Positions 1-6,932 of a stretch of DNA of 60,132 bases are shown here, one piece after another (within the stretch, counting starts at the first letter, position 1; each line of letters starts with the position of its first letter). The stretch is from Paenibacillus turpanensis (GTDB taxonomy: Bacteria; Bacillota; Bacilli; Paenibacillales; YIM-B00363): contig NZ_WTLI01000029.1 in assembly GCF_011421635.1 (NCBI RefSeq), forward strand, positions 1 to 60,132, in the 5' to 3' direction. A program made the translations under genes and the position numbers. Under the pieces are notes generated by a model. That model was not told where the DNA came from. It did not search any database and was given only the letters and a program-made list of their open reading frames with translations.

Positions 1-66
1 AACGCTCGTTGTTCAGTTTTCAAGGAGCACTTTATCATTTTAAATCGTCAACCGTTTCAGCGGCGA
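1..66 (-). promoter_or_regulatory. rRNA operon leader with boxA-like antitermination site
   Basis: Read on the minus strand, positions 30-11 give GTGCTCCTTGAAAACTGAAC, the boxA-type sequence found in the leader before 16S rRNA in Bacillales. The rRNA gene itself lies beyond the left edge of the window. The leader would start near position 66, just after the P2 promoter. That it leads into 16S rather than another rRNA gene is inferred, not seen. Confidence 0.75.
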
Positions 67-73
67 CTTTTAT

Positions 74-104
74 AATATATCACATCTGCACCATTCTGTG
101 CAAG
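74..104 (-). promoter_or_regulatory. rRNA operon promoter P2 (candidate)
   Basis: On the minus strand there is TTGCAC at 104-99 and TATATT at 79-74, with a 19-base spacer (18 if the -35 is shifted by one). It lies about 95 bases downstream of a second promoter, the tandem P1/P2 layout usual for rrn operons in this group. The spacer is longer than ideal. Confidence 0.5.
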
Positions 105-167
105 ACCTTTCTTTTTCCAACTCAACTTATTTTCTCGTTTTGTTCTGAAAAAGAAGGGGCGAGAAAT

Positions 168-197
168 AAATTAACACACATATAGCCTACATGTCAA
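168..197 (-). promoter_or_regulatory. rRNA operon promoter P1 (candidate)
   Basis: The minus strand shows a perfect -35 TTGACA (197-192), an 18-base spacer and TAATTT (173-168). It points leftward at the boxA leader. An AT-rich run lies just upstream of the -35 and could act as an UP element. Confidence 0.6.
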
Positions 198-216
198 CAC
201 TATTTCAAATAAACTA

Positions 217-245
217 GAAAAATAAAATCCCCTTTTCAGGGGATT
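217..245 (-). terminator. Rho-independent terminator of the small conserved gene
   Basis: On the minus strand the stem AATCCCC (245-239) pairs with GGGGATT (232-226) and is followed by a T-rich run. The stop codon of the 72-residue gene (238-236) sits in the loop. The terminator separates this gene from the rRNA promoters. Confidence 0.8.
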
Positions 246-454
246 CGGCGATTTCGAGCGTATCTGGAAAGCTCTTTTGGCGATGCCAACCGGGCGAACA
301 TGCGAAAAATGACTTGATATCTGGCCTCGATAGCTGATTTAATTTCCCCGTCAATCCGTTTATCGTGCAAGTCGAGAAGCATTTCGTCCAGCTCTTTTCG
401 CAACACATAATCCAGTTCTTTGCATTCCCTCTCGTTGAACAATATACCTAGCAT
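236..454 (-). CDS. Small conserved protein of unknown function (72 aa)
   Basis: I do not recognise a named family. The protein is 72 residues, highly charged and probably all helical, with alternating Lys/Glu/Leu stretches such as ELDYVLRKELDEMLLDL at about residues 13-29 and a basic C-terminus (YARNRRI). No signal peptide or membrane segment is visible. A GAGGAGGT ribosome site lies about 12 bases before the ATG, and a terminator overlaps the stop codon, which argues that it is a real single-gene transcript. It is the last gene before the rRNA promoters. Its upstream region carries a 15-bp direct repeat (541-586). It could be a small DNA- or RNA-binding or regulatory protein, but nothing in the sequence proves that. 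Confidence 0.7.
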   Translation of the reverse strand: MLGILFNERECKELDYVLRKELDEMLLDLHDKRIDGEIKSAIEARYQVIFRMFARLASPKELSRYARNRRIP

Positions 455-540
455 GGCGCGTTCGGGACCTCCTCACGAGTAACTGCAACAATGCCGCGAA
501 TCGGGCGCAAACGTTCTTGCCCTCACGCTACGTTTACAGT

Positions 541-586
541 TATGCACAAAAATTTCTTTTTTTATGATACATATGCACAAAAATTT
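541..586. repeat. 15-bp direct repeat upstream of the small conserved gene, DnaA-box-like
   Basis: TATGCACAAAAATTT occurs at 541-555 and again at 572-586, exactly 31 bases apart (about three helical turns). With the T at 540 the first copy contains TTATGCACA, which fits the DnaA-box consensus TTATNCACA. The second copy has ATATGCACA, one mismatch. The repeat lies between the spoIIM-like gene (stop at 594) and the 72-aa gene (start at 454). It may be a protein-binding site for that promoter region. Confidence 0.5.
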
Positions 587-593
587 TCTCTCA

Positions 594-1193
594 TTAACCT
601 TTTAACAACCAAAATGTGACCGTGCTTTCAATCACCGCTGCAATCAGCAATACAGATACCAAAACGACAGATACCTTCCCTAAAGATTTCAGAAATCCGG
701 TTAAGGTCCCGCGCGAATTGCGGCGCAGCAGCGAATTCCACATGAGACCTCCCAGCTTCAAACCTAAAGCCCCAGCAATTAAAATCGCGGGTACTTCAAG
801 AATTCCGTGCGGTAGGATCCCTTTTACAATAAGAACCGACAAATCTCTTCCCTGCTCCAGTGCATTCCGAAAAACGAATCCTAATACCATTCCGTTCATG
901 ACAATGAACACGAGCGGAATAAGCCCGAAAAACAGTCCTGCAAACATGATCAAAACAGCCTTAATTGCATTGTTCAAAAAGATAAACAGAAACACCCAAA
1001 ACTGTGTATTCTCCGTTTGATTGAGCTGCTGTGCTATGGATTCGAGGCCCTCAACTTGCGAACGAAGAAGTTCATTAAATTCATTCGAGGTAAAACCGAT
1101 ATAAATGGCGGCAGCAAATAAAATACTTGTTATGACAATATATATCCAAGCTCTTCTTACTTCATGAAAAACAGCTTTCAAATCTTTGATCAT
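594..1193 (-). CDS. SpoIIM-family (DUF95) integral membrane protein
   Basis: 199 residues with about five hydrophobic segments (roughly 16-32, 65-82, 85-105, 127-150 and 172-195) and the motif LPHGILEVPAILIAGALGLK, typical of stage II sporulation protein M. In Bacillus SpoIIM belongs to the SpoIIDMP complex that drives membrane migration during engulfment. This family also contains vegetative paralogues of unknown role, so I do not give a gene symbol. Start: ATG at 1193 with GAGGG upstream. It is divergent from pdaB (start 1308); the 114 bases between them hold both promoters. Length is slightly below the roughly 210 residues of Bacillus SpoIIM. Confidence 0.75.
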   Translation of the reverse strand: MIKDLKAVFHEVRRAWIYIVITSILFAAAIYIGFTSNEFNELLRSQVEGLESIAQQLNQTENTQFWVFLFIFLNNAIKAVLIMFAGLFFGLIPLVFIVMNGMVLGFVFRNALEQGRDLSVLIVKGILPHGILEVPAILIAGALGLKLGGLMWNSLLRRNSRGTLTGFLKSLGKVSVVLVSVLLIAAVIESTVTFWLLKG

Positions 1194-1222
1194 CTAGCAT
1201 CTTCCCTCTCTATTTTCATCAG

Positions 1223-1253
1223 TCATAACTTATACGTACGAGCATACATTGTA
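1223..1253 (+). promoter_or_regulatory. Candidate sigma-G promoter of pdaB
   Basis: TCATAA (1223-1228), 18 bases, then CATTGTA (1247-1253). This resembles the forespore sigma-G consensus (GHATR, 17-18, CATWHTA) with one mismatch in each box. The same TCATAA box is found before gerD. In Bacillus subtilis pdaB is a sigma-G gene, which fits. Confidence 0.4.
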
Positions 1254-1307
1254 CTAAATACCAAACAAGCCTCTTTTCAGAGAGTCCATCCAGGGAGGGT
1301 AATGAAC

Positions 1308-2081
1308 GTGAACTTCTTCTATGTAATGAACGGAAAACGGATTAAGCAGTATTTTGTCGTCGCCATCGCCCTATTATTTGCGGCCGGTGTCATTTTTACG
1401 GAAAAGAGCAACATTACTGTTTTTGCCGAAGCAGAGCCGGGCGCGGTATACAAAGTAGACACGGATGAAAAAGTGGTTTCCTTAACCTTCGATATCAGCT
1501 GGGGCGAGAAGCGTCCGGAACCGATTATTGATATTTTGAAGGAAAAGGGAGTTACGAAAGCGACCTTTTTCCTCTCTTCTCCATGGGCGAAAAGCCATCC
1601 GGAGATTGTCAAAAAAATCGTCGATGCCGGGTATGAGATTGGCAGCCATGGCCATAAACACGTCAATTACAGCAGTCTAGATGACGAAGAAATCCGCAAG
1701 CAAATCACTACAGCACACCAAATTCTCAGCACGGAAATCGGTAAAGAGCCGAATTTACTCCGTTTGCCGAACGGTGATTTTGATAAGCGTGTTCTGCGTA
1801 TTGCCGATGAGCTTGGCTATAAAGTAATCCAGTGGGATACCGATTCATTGGATTGGATGAACAAGGGCGTGGACAATATTGTCAACCGTGTCGTGACGAA
1901 AGCTCATCCCGGCGATATTATTTTGATGCATGCGAGTGATTCCTGTAAGCAAACCCATTTGGCTCTACCGGAAATTATCGACAAACTTCGCTCCAAAGGG
2001 TATGAATTCGCCACGGTTTCGGAGTTAATGAATCAGACCAAAGTGAAAGGCACGAAGGTCGAGGACCTGCCATCCACTTAA
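1308..2081 (+). CDS. pdaB: Polysaccharide deacetylase PdaB (sporulation)
   Basis: 257-residue NodB-family protein with one N-terminal membrane segment (about residues 15-30) that would place the domain outside the membrane. The deacetylase signature appears as LTFDISWG (about 59-66) and SHGHKH (113-118, metal histidines); the usual second Asp of TFDD is absent, as is typical for PdaB. PdaB is needed to keep the spore cortex late in sporulation. Start: GTG at 1308 is preferred because AGGGAGGG ends 8-9 bases upstream, whereas the ATG at 1302 is only 2-3 bases from it, and the resulting N-terminus (MNFFYV...KRIKQ) resembles Bacillus PdaB. One of only three plus-strand genes here; ends at a shared terminator. 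Confidence 0.88.
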   Translation: MNFFYVMNGKRIKQYFVVAIALLFAAGVIFTEKSNITVFAEAEPGAVYKVDTDEKVVSLTFDISWGEKRPEPIIDILKEKGVTKATFFLSSPWAKSHPEIVKKIVDAGYEIGSHGHKHVNYSSLDDEEIRKQITTAHQILSTEIGKEPNLLRLPNGDFDKRVLRIADELGYKVIQWDTDSLDWMNKGVDNIVNRVVTKAHPGDIILMHASDSCKQTHLALPEIIDKLRSKGYEFATVSELMNQTKVKGTKVEDLPST

Positions 2082-2102
2082 TAGAAGCTTATCCTAAAAA
2101 AG

Positions 2103-2135
2103 AAAGCTCTTCTCAGGATTGAGAAGGGCTTTTTG
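2103..2135. terminator. Bidirectional terminator between pdaB and kbaA
   Basis: AAGCTCTTCTC (about 2104-2114) pairs with GAGAAGGGCTT (2121-2131) around a 6-base loop, with T-runs on both strands. It serves pdaB on the plus strand. The kbaA stop codon lies inside it on the minus strand. Confidence 0.85.
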
Positions 2136-2712
2136 GCGTTGATAGTAGCTTCCCCAAAATTAAAATTTGCCAAGCATTGCAGGCTAATAAGGGCAGGATC
2201 ATAAAGAAAATGCCGGAGAAATGATTTTCTCGAAGTGAAGGGATCGTTTCAAATAACGTAACCGCACTCATAAAAAATACAGTTGGTACAAAAGCCGATT
2301 TATTAGTCAGCTTAACCTTCCAGAATGCCACGGCGATGGCCACAATAAGGACTATAACCGGAACTGCGATATGCGGCAGCAGCGCTTCCCCGGGCTCTGT
2401 AAACATAAACGGCAGGTATGTGACTGTAATTGCGGTGATGATGAGTTGAGCATAAATCCAGAGCTGCGGACGTCTAAAAATGCTTCTTGCTATGTAGTTT
2501 AGCGTTAAGTATGCGAAAAAGCCGGTTTGACTAATAATGCTGAACAGCATGCCCGCAAGCAGAACGGAAATGATATTGTAGCCGACCCCTGCAACTCCCC
2601 CCGACTCTCCAGGCGGATTAATAAAGATGAGCACCACCCATGCAAGCAATGAAGCGGCAGCCCCGATTCCAAGTGATGACATAAATAAATAGACCCATTT
2701 GCGAATATTCAA
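2113..2712 (-). CDS. kbaA: KinB-signalling pathway activation protein KbaA
   Basis: Very hydrophobic protein with about six membrane segments and the KbaA-like N-terminus NIRKWVYLFMSSLGIGAA. In Bacillus KbaA is a membrane protein needed for activity of the sporulation kinase KinB, feeding phosphate to Spo0A. Its place next to gerD, salA, cwlD and pdaB matches Bacillus gene order. Start: I choose TTG at 2712, which follows GGGAAGGGG by about 10 bases and gives 199 residues, close to the Bacillus length. An in-frame ATG at 2733 would add seven residues but has a poor ribosome site. The last codons run into the terminator shared with pdaB. Confidence 0.8.
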   Translation of the reverse strand: MNIRKWVYLFMSSLGIGAAASLLAWVVLIFINPPGESGGVAGVGYNIISVLLAGMLFSIISQTGFFAYLTLNYIARSIFRRPQLWIYAQLIITAITVTYLPFMFTEPGEALLPHIAVPVIVLIVAIAVAFWKVKLTNKSAFVPTVFFMSAVTLFETIPSLRENHFSGIFFMILPLLACNAWQILILGKLLSTPKSPSQS

Positions 2713-2792
2713 CGGTTTGAAACCCCTTCCCATCCTGCAGACATCTCATACCATTGTACCAACGATCCCTTTAAAATGCCAATCATGACCCT

Positions 2793-2822
2793 TCATAATC
2801 ACCGTGTATTTTTCACATAATA
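2793..2822 (+). promoter_or_regulatory. Candidate sigma-G promoter of gerD
   Basis: TCATAA (2793-2798), 17 bases, then CATAATA (2816-2822), a full match to the sigma-G -10 CATWHTA. gerD is a forespore sigma-G gene in Bacillus. The -35 is identical to that proposed before pdaB. Confidence 0.5.
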
Positions 2823-2854
2823 AATCCAGCATAGTTAAGAAGGGAGCATCCGGA

Positions 2855-3679
2855 ATGAACGTGAAACGCATACGATCCACAGTTGTCGCGCTTACTGCTG
2901 TGATGCTGACAGCAGCCTGCGGGATGGATACTGGGCAGCAGAGCGGCGGCCAGTTGGATTATAAAGAAACGAAAACGATGGTTCTGGATATCTTAAAGAC
3001 TGAAGACGGCGAAAAGGCCATCAAAGATGCGATGAAAAAAGGTGAAGGCACTGATGTCGGCACACTTCAAATTTTGTCGACTGGACAAGGCCAGCAGCTG
3101 CAGCTCGCGGTTAAAGAGGTCATTACAAAGCCCGAGTACGCTACAACCTTAAAAAATATGATGATTGATCCGAAATTTGCAGCTGATTTTGCGAAGGCGA
3201 CCAGCAAAGAGCAAAAAACATTGATGCAGGACTTGATGAAGGATCCGCAATACCAGCAAGCACTTATCGACGTTATGAAAAACCCTGAATTCGAGCGGAT
3301 TGTCCTTGATGTCATGAAAACATCGCAGTATCGCCAGCAAATGCAAACCGTTATTCGCGAAACCCTGCAGAACCCGCTTTATAAAGACGACCTCATGAAG
3401 CTAATGGAAAAAGCACTTGAAGAACAGGCGAAACCAAAGCCCGATGAGCAAAAAGGACAGAAGCAAGGCGGTGGTGGTGGCGAATCCGGCGGCGGCGGTG
3501 GCGGTGAATCCGGCGGCGGTGGTGGTGGCGAATCCGGCGGCGGCGGTGGCGGTGAATCCGGCGGCGGTGGCGGCGGCGAATCCGGCGGCGGTGGCGGCGG
3601 TGGCGGCGGCGAATCCGGCGGCGGCGGTGGCGGCGAATCCGGCGGCGGCGAAGAAGAAAAGAAAAAAGAGGAATCTTAA
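2855..3679 (+). CDS. gerD: Spore germination lipoprotein GerD with Gly-rich repeat tail
   Basis: 274-residue lipoprotein. The signal peptide ends in the lipobox LTAAC, so Cys22 would be lipidated and the protein anchored on the inner spore membrane. The middle (about 30-200) is the GerD helical region with repeated Asp-Pro and Asn-Pro steps (DPKF, DPQY, NPEF, NPLY). GerD is the scaffold that clusters nutrient germinant receptors in the germinosome. The tail (about 205-265) is low complexity: seven Gly-run/Glu-Ser units, one with nine glycines, then a charged end (EEEKKKEES). Bacillus GerD is about 185 residues and lacks such a tail. Start: ATG at 2855, 8 bases after GAAGGGAG. Single gene with its own candidate sigma-G promoter and terminator. 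Confidence 0.88.
   Translation: MNVKRIRSTVVALTAVMLTAACGMDTGQQSGGQLDYKETKTMVLDILKTEDGEKAIKDAMKKGEGTDVGTLQILSTGQGQQLQLAVKEVITKPEYATTLKNMMIDPKFAADFAKATSKEQKTLMQDLMKDPQYQQALIDVMKNPEFERIVLDVMKTSQYRQQMQTVIRETLQNPLYKDDLMKLMEKALEEQAKPKPDEQKGQKQGGGGGESGGGGGGESGGGGGGESGGGGGGESGGGGGGESGGGGGGGGGESGGGGGGESGGGEEEKKKEES
3467..3649 (+). repeat. In-frame 24-bp tandem repeat in gerD
   Basis: About seven tandem copies of a 24-base unit coding for six glycines, Glu and Ser (GGC/GGT codons then GAA TCC). The first copy has five glycines and the sixth has nine, as expected for slippage. Repeats of this kind change length easily, so the tail length may vary between strains. Confidence 0.9.
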
Positions 3680-3720
3680 CGATAAAAACGCTCCTCGATT
3701 TGAGGAGCGTTTTTTATCGT
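3679..3720. terminator. Bidirectional terminator between gerD and salA
   Basis: AAAACGCTCCTC pairs with GAGGAGCGTTTT around a GATTT loop, flanked by further pairing (ACGAT/ATCGT) and by A- and T-runs. It can end both the gerD (+) and salA (-) transcripts. Confidence 0.9.
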
Positions 3721-3723
3721 GTT

Positions 3724-4836
3724 TTAAAGTTCTATTTTTTGTATGATGCGATCGGCCATTTCTAAATAGAGCTTCCCCGTTTCCGATTCCGCTTTATATA
3801 CGGATGGTGAATAATCAGCTTCAGCCGGATGGTTATCCGGTGCCCCCAGCGGAATTTGAGCCAGCAGCTCTGTATGAAGCTCCTGAGCTAGCTTCGCCCC
3901 GCCGCCTCTACCGAAAACGAAATCTTTGTTGCCGCAGGAGGAGCACTGATAGTAAGACATATTTTCCACGACACCCAGTATTTCGTGGTTCGTGTGCAGA
4001 GCCATTGCGCCTGCCCGAGCCGCAACGAACGATGCGGTAGCATGCGGGGTCGTGACCAGCACTTCCTTACTTTGCGGAATCATTTGGTGGACATCAAGCG
4101 CGACGTCGCCTGTACCCGGCGGCAGATCCAATAGCATAACATCCAGCTCGCCCCACTCCACCTCGGCAAAGAAATTACGGAGCATTTTTCCAAGCATCGG
4201 CCCCCGCCAAATAATCGGTGCATTGTCTTCGACAAAGAATCCCATGGAGATGACCTTAACCCCGTACCGTTCTGCTGGAATGATCTTTTGACCTATCAAC
4301 TGCGGCCGTTCTTCGATCCCCATCATATCTGGCACACTAAACCCGTAAATGTCAGCGTCCATGATCCCTACACGCTTGCCGCGGCGAGCTAAAGCTACCG
4401 CAAGATTCACCGTAACTGTAGATTTCCCAACGCCGCCTTTGCCGCTTGCTACAGCGATGAATTGCGTTCCAGAGCCATTTTCCAGCATTGGACTAAGGCC
4501 ATGATGCTGAGGCGCTCCTGTAGGCGGTGTTGAGGCTTGCTTTGGAGCTTCCGTGCTTCCTCCAGTTTTTCGGGTCAATTCTGCACGTTCAAAGTCTGAA
4601 ATCATTCGCGTTCTTATATGTACTTGGTCTGCACCTAATTCTCGCAGTACCGTTTCTACTTCTTGCTTAAGTGCTTCATTGACTTGTTCTTCCTCTGAGG
4701 CAGATACCAGTGTTAATGCGATTTGCTCCGGCTTCACCATCACATCCCGGATTAGTCCAAGCTCCAACAAGCTTTGCTTCCAGTGGGGATGCTGCAGATG
4801 CTGAAGCCCTTCCAGGACTTGTTCTCTTGTTAACAT
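3724..4836 (-). CDS. salA: Mrp/NBP35-family P-loop ATPase SalA
   Basis: 370 residues. An N-terminal MIP18/DUF59 domain (about 1-80) is joined by a Pro/Gly-rich linker to a Mrp-type ATPase with the deviant P-loop GKGGVGKST (132-140) and a C-terminal CxxC (YYQCSSCG). Family members load or carry Fe-S clusters. In Bacillus SalA also acts as a regulator that represses scoC and so affects exoprotease genes. Start: ATG at 4836 with GGGTGG about 6 bases upstream; a TTG one codon earlier is too close. It has its own promoter (4878-4905) inside the end of cwlD, so it can be expressed apart from cwlD. Confidence 0.88.
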   Translation of the reverse strand: MLTREQVLEGLQHLQHPHWKQSLLELGLIRDVMVKPEQIALTLVSASEEEQVNEALKQEVETVLRELGADQVHIRTRMISDFERAELTRKTGGSTEAPKQASTPPTGAPQHHGLSPMLENGSGTQFIAVASGKGGVGKSTVTVNLAVALARRGKRVGIMDADIYGFSVPDMMGIEERPQLIGQKIIPAERYGVKVISMGFFVEDNAPIIWRGPMLGKMLRNFFAEVEWGELDVMLLDLPPGTGDVALDVHQMIPQSKEVLVTTPHATASFVAARAGAMALHTNHEILGVVENMSYYQCSSCGNKDFVFGRGGGAKLAQELHTELLAQIPLGAPDNHPAEADYSPSVYKAESETGKLYLEMADRIIQKIEL

Positions 4837-4877
4837 CAAAGACCACCCTTTATTGTACGGTAATGGATATGCTGCTT

Positions 4878-4905
4878 ATTATACCATACTTTTAAGGGGA
4901 TCCAA
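4878..4905 (-). promoter_or_regulatory. Sigma-A promoter of salA
   Basis: Minus strand: TTGGAT (4905-4900), 16-base spacer, extended -10 TGGTATAAT with TATAAT at 4883-4878. It overlaps the last codons of cwlD. Confidence 0.65.
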
Positions 4906-5647
4906 TTTTCTCGCCCGACACATACCGCAGCACACCCTGATAAATCGCCGCGGCAAGCTGCTTTTGATACGTTTCCGTCGCCAGTTTACGCGCTTCCTCC
5001 GGGTTAGACAAAAAACCAACTTCAATGAGGCTGCTTGGTATTTGGGACTCCTTCAGCAGATATACGGTCTTGTCTAACGATTTTGCCACTCGATCCGTTT
5101 CGACTACCGTCCGTTTTAATTCCTCTTGAATTAATGTTGCTAACGCCTGATTACCCTCGTGGTTTTTCGTATAAAAGGTCTGCGCACCGTACCAGCGTTC
5201 CGATGGAATTGCGTTCAAGTGAATACTCAAAAGCATATCTGCTCCGCTTTCTTGAACGAATTTGGATCGATTATGGAGATCCTCTACTTTTCTTTTGCGT
5301 AACCCCCGGGTATTTTGTTCCGCTAAATCATGATCCGCTTCGCGCGTCATAAGCACTAACGCACCGGCCTGCTGCAAGTAATCCCGTAAATGCAAAGATA
5401 TCGCCAGCGTAATATCTTTTTCAATAACCCCTTCTTTGCTGCTCGCTCCCCCATCTGGGCCACCATGACCAGCGTCGATCACAATGGTTTTTCCCGAAAG
5501 CGGAAGGGTCCAGTAAGTCCATGTTTTCGAAGCCGGCAGCTCATACATGAAAATAAAGCCGAGCAATAAGATCATTAGCAGCGAAGAAATCACTTTCCAT
5601 TTGCTCTGTATATTTAGCCATAATATAATCTTACGTTTTTTGCGCAT
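4892..5647 (-). CDS. cwlD: N-acetylmuramoyl-L-alanine amidase CwlD
   Basis: 251 residues: a short basic N-terminus, one membrane or signal segment (about 17-36), then an Amidase_3 domain. Zinc ligands His61 (DAGHGG), Glu76 and His143 (SIHLNAI) and the catalytic Glu209 (LIEVGF) are all visible. CwlD strips the peptide side chain from muramic acid, the first step to muramic-delta-lactam in spore cortex, which marks cortex for lytic enzymes at germination. ATG at 5647. Its ribosome site (GGGGTGG) lies in the 3' arm of the hairpin at 5652-5707, so translation from a read-through message could be hindered. Confidence 0.9.
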   Translation of the reverse strand: MRKKRKIILWLNIQSKWKVISSLLMILLLGFIFMYELPASKTWTYWTLPLSGKTIVIDAGHGGPDGGASSKEGVIEKDITLAISLHLRDYLQQAGALVLMTREADHDLAEQNTRGLRKRKVEDLHNRSKFVQESGADMLLSIHLNAIPSERWYGAQTFYTKNHEGNQALATLIQEELKRTVVETDRVAKSLDKTVYLLKESQIPSSLIEVGFLSNPEEARKLATETYQKQLAAAIYQGVLRYVSGEKIGSP

Positions 5648-5651
5648 AAAG

Positions 5652-5707
5652 AAAGACCACCCCGTCCATAAGATTCTAATGATCTATATGGGACAGGATG
5701 GTCTTTT
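5652..5707 (-). terminator. Terminator-like hairpin after sat, covering the cwlD ribosome site
   Basis: On the minus strand AAAGACCATCCTGTCCC pairs, with a few G-U or mismatched steps, with GGACGGGGTGGTCTTT, followed by TCTTT and then the cwlD ATG. It can end sat transcription. Its 3' arm contains the cwlD Shine-Dalgarno. Confidence 0.65.
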
Positions 5708-5728
5708 ATGACAAGCATAGCTGGATAT

Positions 5729-6910
5729 TTACTTCAAGGATGCAGATTCCTGCTCCTTCATGCCTTCAATGAGGATATCCGCAACAACCGGACGGCTGAA
5801 TTGCTCCGGCGGACGAATTCCATCGCGCAGCATTGCCCGAACTTTCGTTCCGGACAGATGCAGATGCTCAGACGCATCATGCGGGCATGTTTTGCTGGAT
5901 GCCATATTTCCGCAAACTTTGCAGAAGAAGCTGTGTTCAAAAAACAGCGGCGTAATGCCGATCTCTTCCGGAGTAAAGTTGGAGAAAATTTTCTGTGCAT
6001 CGTATGTGCCGTAGTAATCGCCTACACCGGCGTGATCACGGCCAACAATGAAATGCGTGCAGCCATAGTTTTTACGGACTGTCGCATGGAAAATCGCCTC
6101 ACGAGGTCCTGCATAGCGCATAGCTGCAGGGAACACGCCAAGGAACACTCGATCCTTCGGATAGTAATTTTCGAGAAGTGCTAAGTAACTCTTCATGCGT
6201 ACATCAGCGGAAATGTCATCCGACTTAGTTTCGCCGACAAGCGGATTCAGAAACAACCCGTCAACAATTTCCATCGCGCTTTTTTGAATATATTCATGTG
6301 CACGGTGCACGGGATTTCTTGTTTGGAAGCCAACAACCGTTTTCCAGCCCTTTTCGCTGAAAATTCGACGCGTTTCAGACGGATCAAAATAAAACTCGCG
6401 GAATTTCTCAGGCGTCGGACGATTCACCACTTGGATTGCACCGCCAACATAAGTAGACGGACGCTCGTAAAGCTTTGCGACACCAGGATGAGCAATGTCG
6501 TCCGTTTTGTAAACGTTGATCGCCTCTTCCTTTTGGTCTACAGCGTAAATTTCTTCAACATTCAGGATTGCATAAGTCACGCCGTCATTTTGACCGACTA
6601 AAGCAACCTTTTCGCCGATGGTCAGCTCTTGCGCAAGCTTCTCTTCGACTGCGAATGTGATTGGAATTGACCATACGATTCCATTCGCCAGCTTCATTTG
6701 ATGAACAACAGATTGGTAATCGTCTTTCTTCATGAAGCCTGTTAATGGAGAAAATGCACCTACGCCGATCAAGTCAATATCCGATACTGTCCAAGCACTG
6801 ACTGGAATCGTACGTAATGTTTTGGCCAATTGAAGCAGTTGTTCACGCTCTTGACCTGTTGCAACCCGGTTAACCAGTTCCCCACCGTGAGGAGTAATTC
6901 CGACTGTCAT
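5729..6910 (-). CDS. sat: Sulfate adenylyltransferase (ATP sulfurylase)
   Basis: 393 residues, the usual length of the bacterial monofunctional enzyme. It makes adenylyl sulfate (APS) from ATP and sulfate. The active-site motif QTRNPVHRAH is at 196-205 and GRDHAGVG follows further on; a Cys-rich segment lies near the C-terminus (CKVCG...TCPHD). The start ATG at 6910 matches the family N-terminus and follows GGGAAGGGAG. It is 22 bases downstream of cysH, so the two form one operon. No APS kinase gene is present here, which fits direct use of APS by the cluster-containing reductase. Confidence 0.93.
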   Translation of the reverse strand: MTVGITPHGGELVNRVATGQEREQLLQLAKTLRTIPVSAWTVSDIDLIGVGAFSPLTGFMKKDDYQSVVHQMKLANGIVWSIPITFAVEEKLAQELTIGEKVALVGQNDGVTYAILNVEEIYAVDQKEEAINVYKTDDIAHPGVAKLYERPSTYVGGAIQVVNRPTPEKFREFYFDPSETRRIFSEKGWKTVVGFQTRNPVHRAHEYIQKSAMEIVDGLFLNPLVGETKSDDISADVRMKSYLALLENYYPKDRVFLGVFPAAMRYAGPREAIFHATVRKNYGCTHFIVGRDHAGVGDYYGTYDAQKIFSNFTPEEIGITPLFFEHSFFCKVCGNMASSKTCPHDASEHLHLSGTKVRAMLRDGIRPPEQFSRPVVADILIEGMKEQESASLK

Positions 6911-6932
6911 ATTGATACGTCTCTCCCTTCCC

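Noticed and set aside
3467..3649. CRISPR-like array
   Set aside because: The repeats are contiguous, in-frame codons with no spacers; they are a coding tandem repeat.
3417..3746. Ala/Asn/Pro-rich open frame on the plus strand over the gerD tail
   Set aside because: It is the shifted reading of the Gly-rich repeat in gerD and has no ribosome site of its own.
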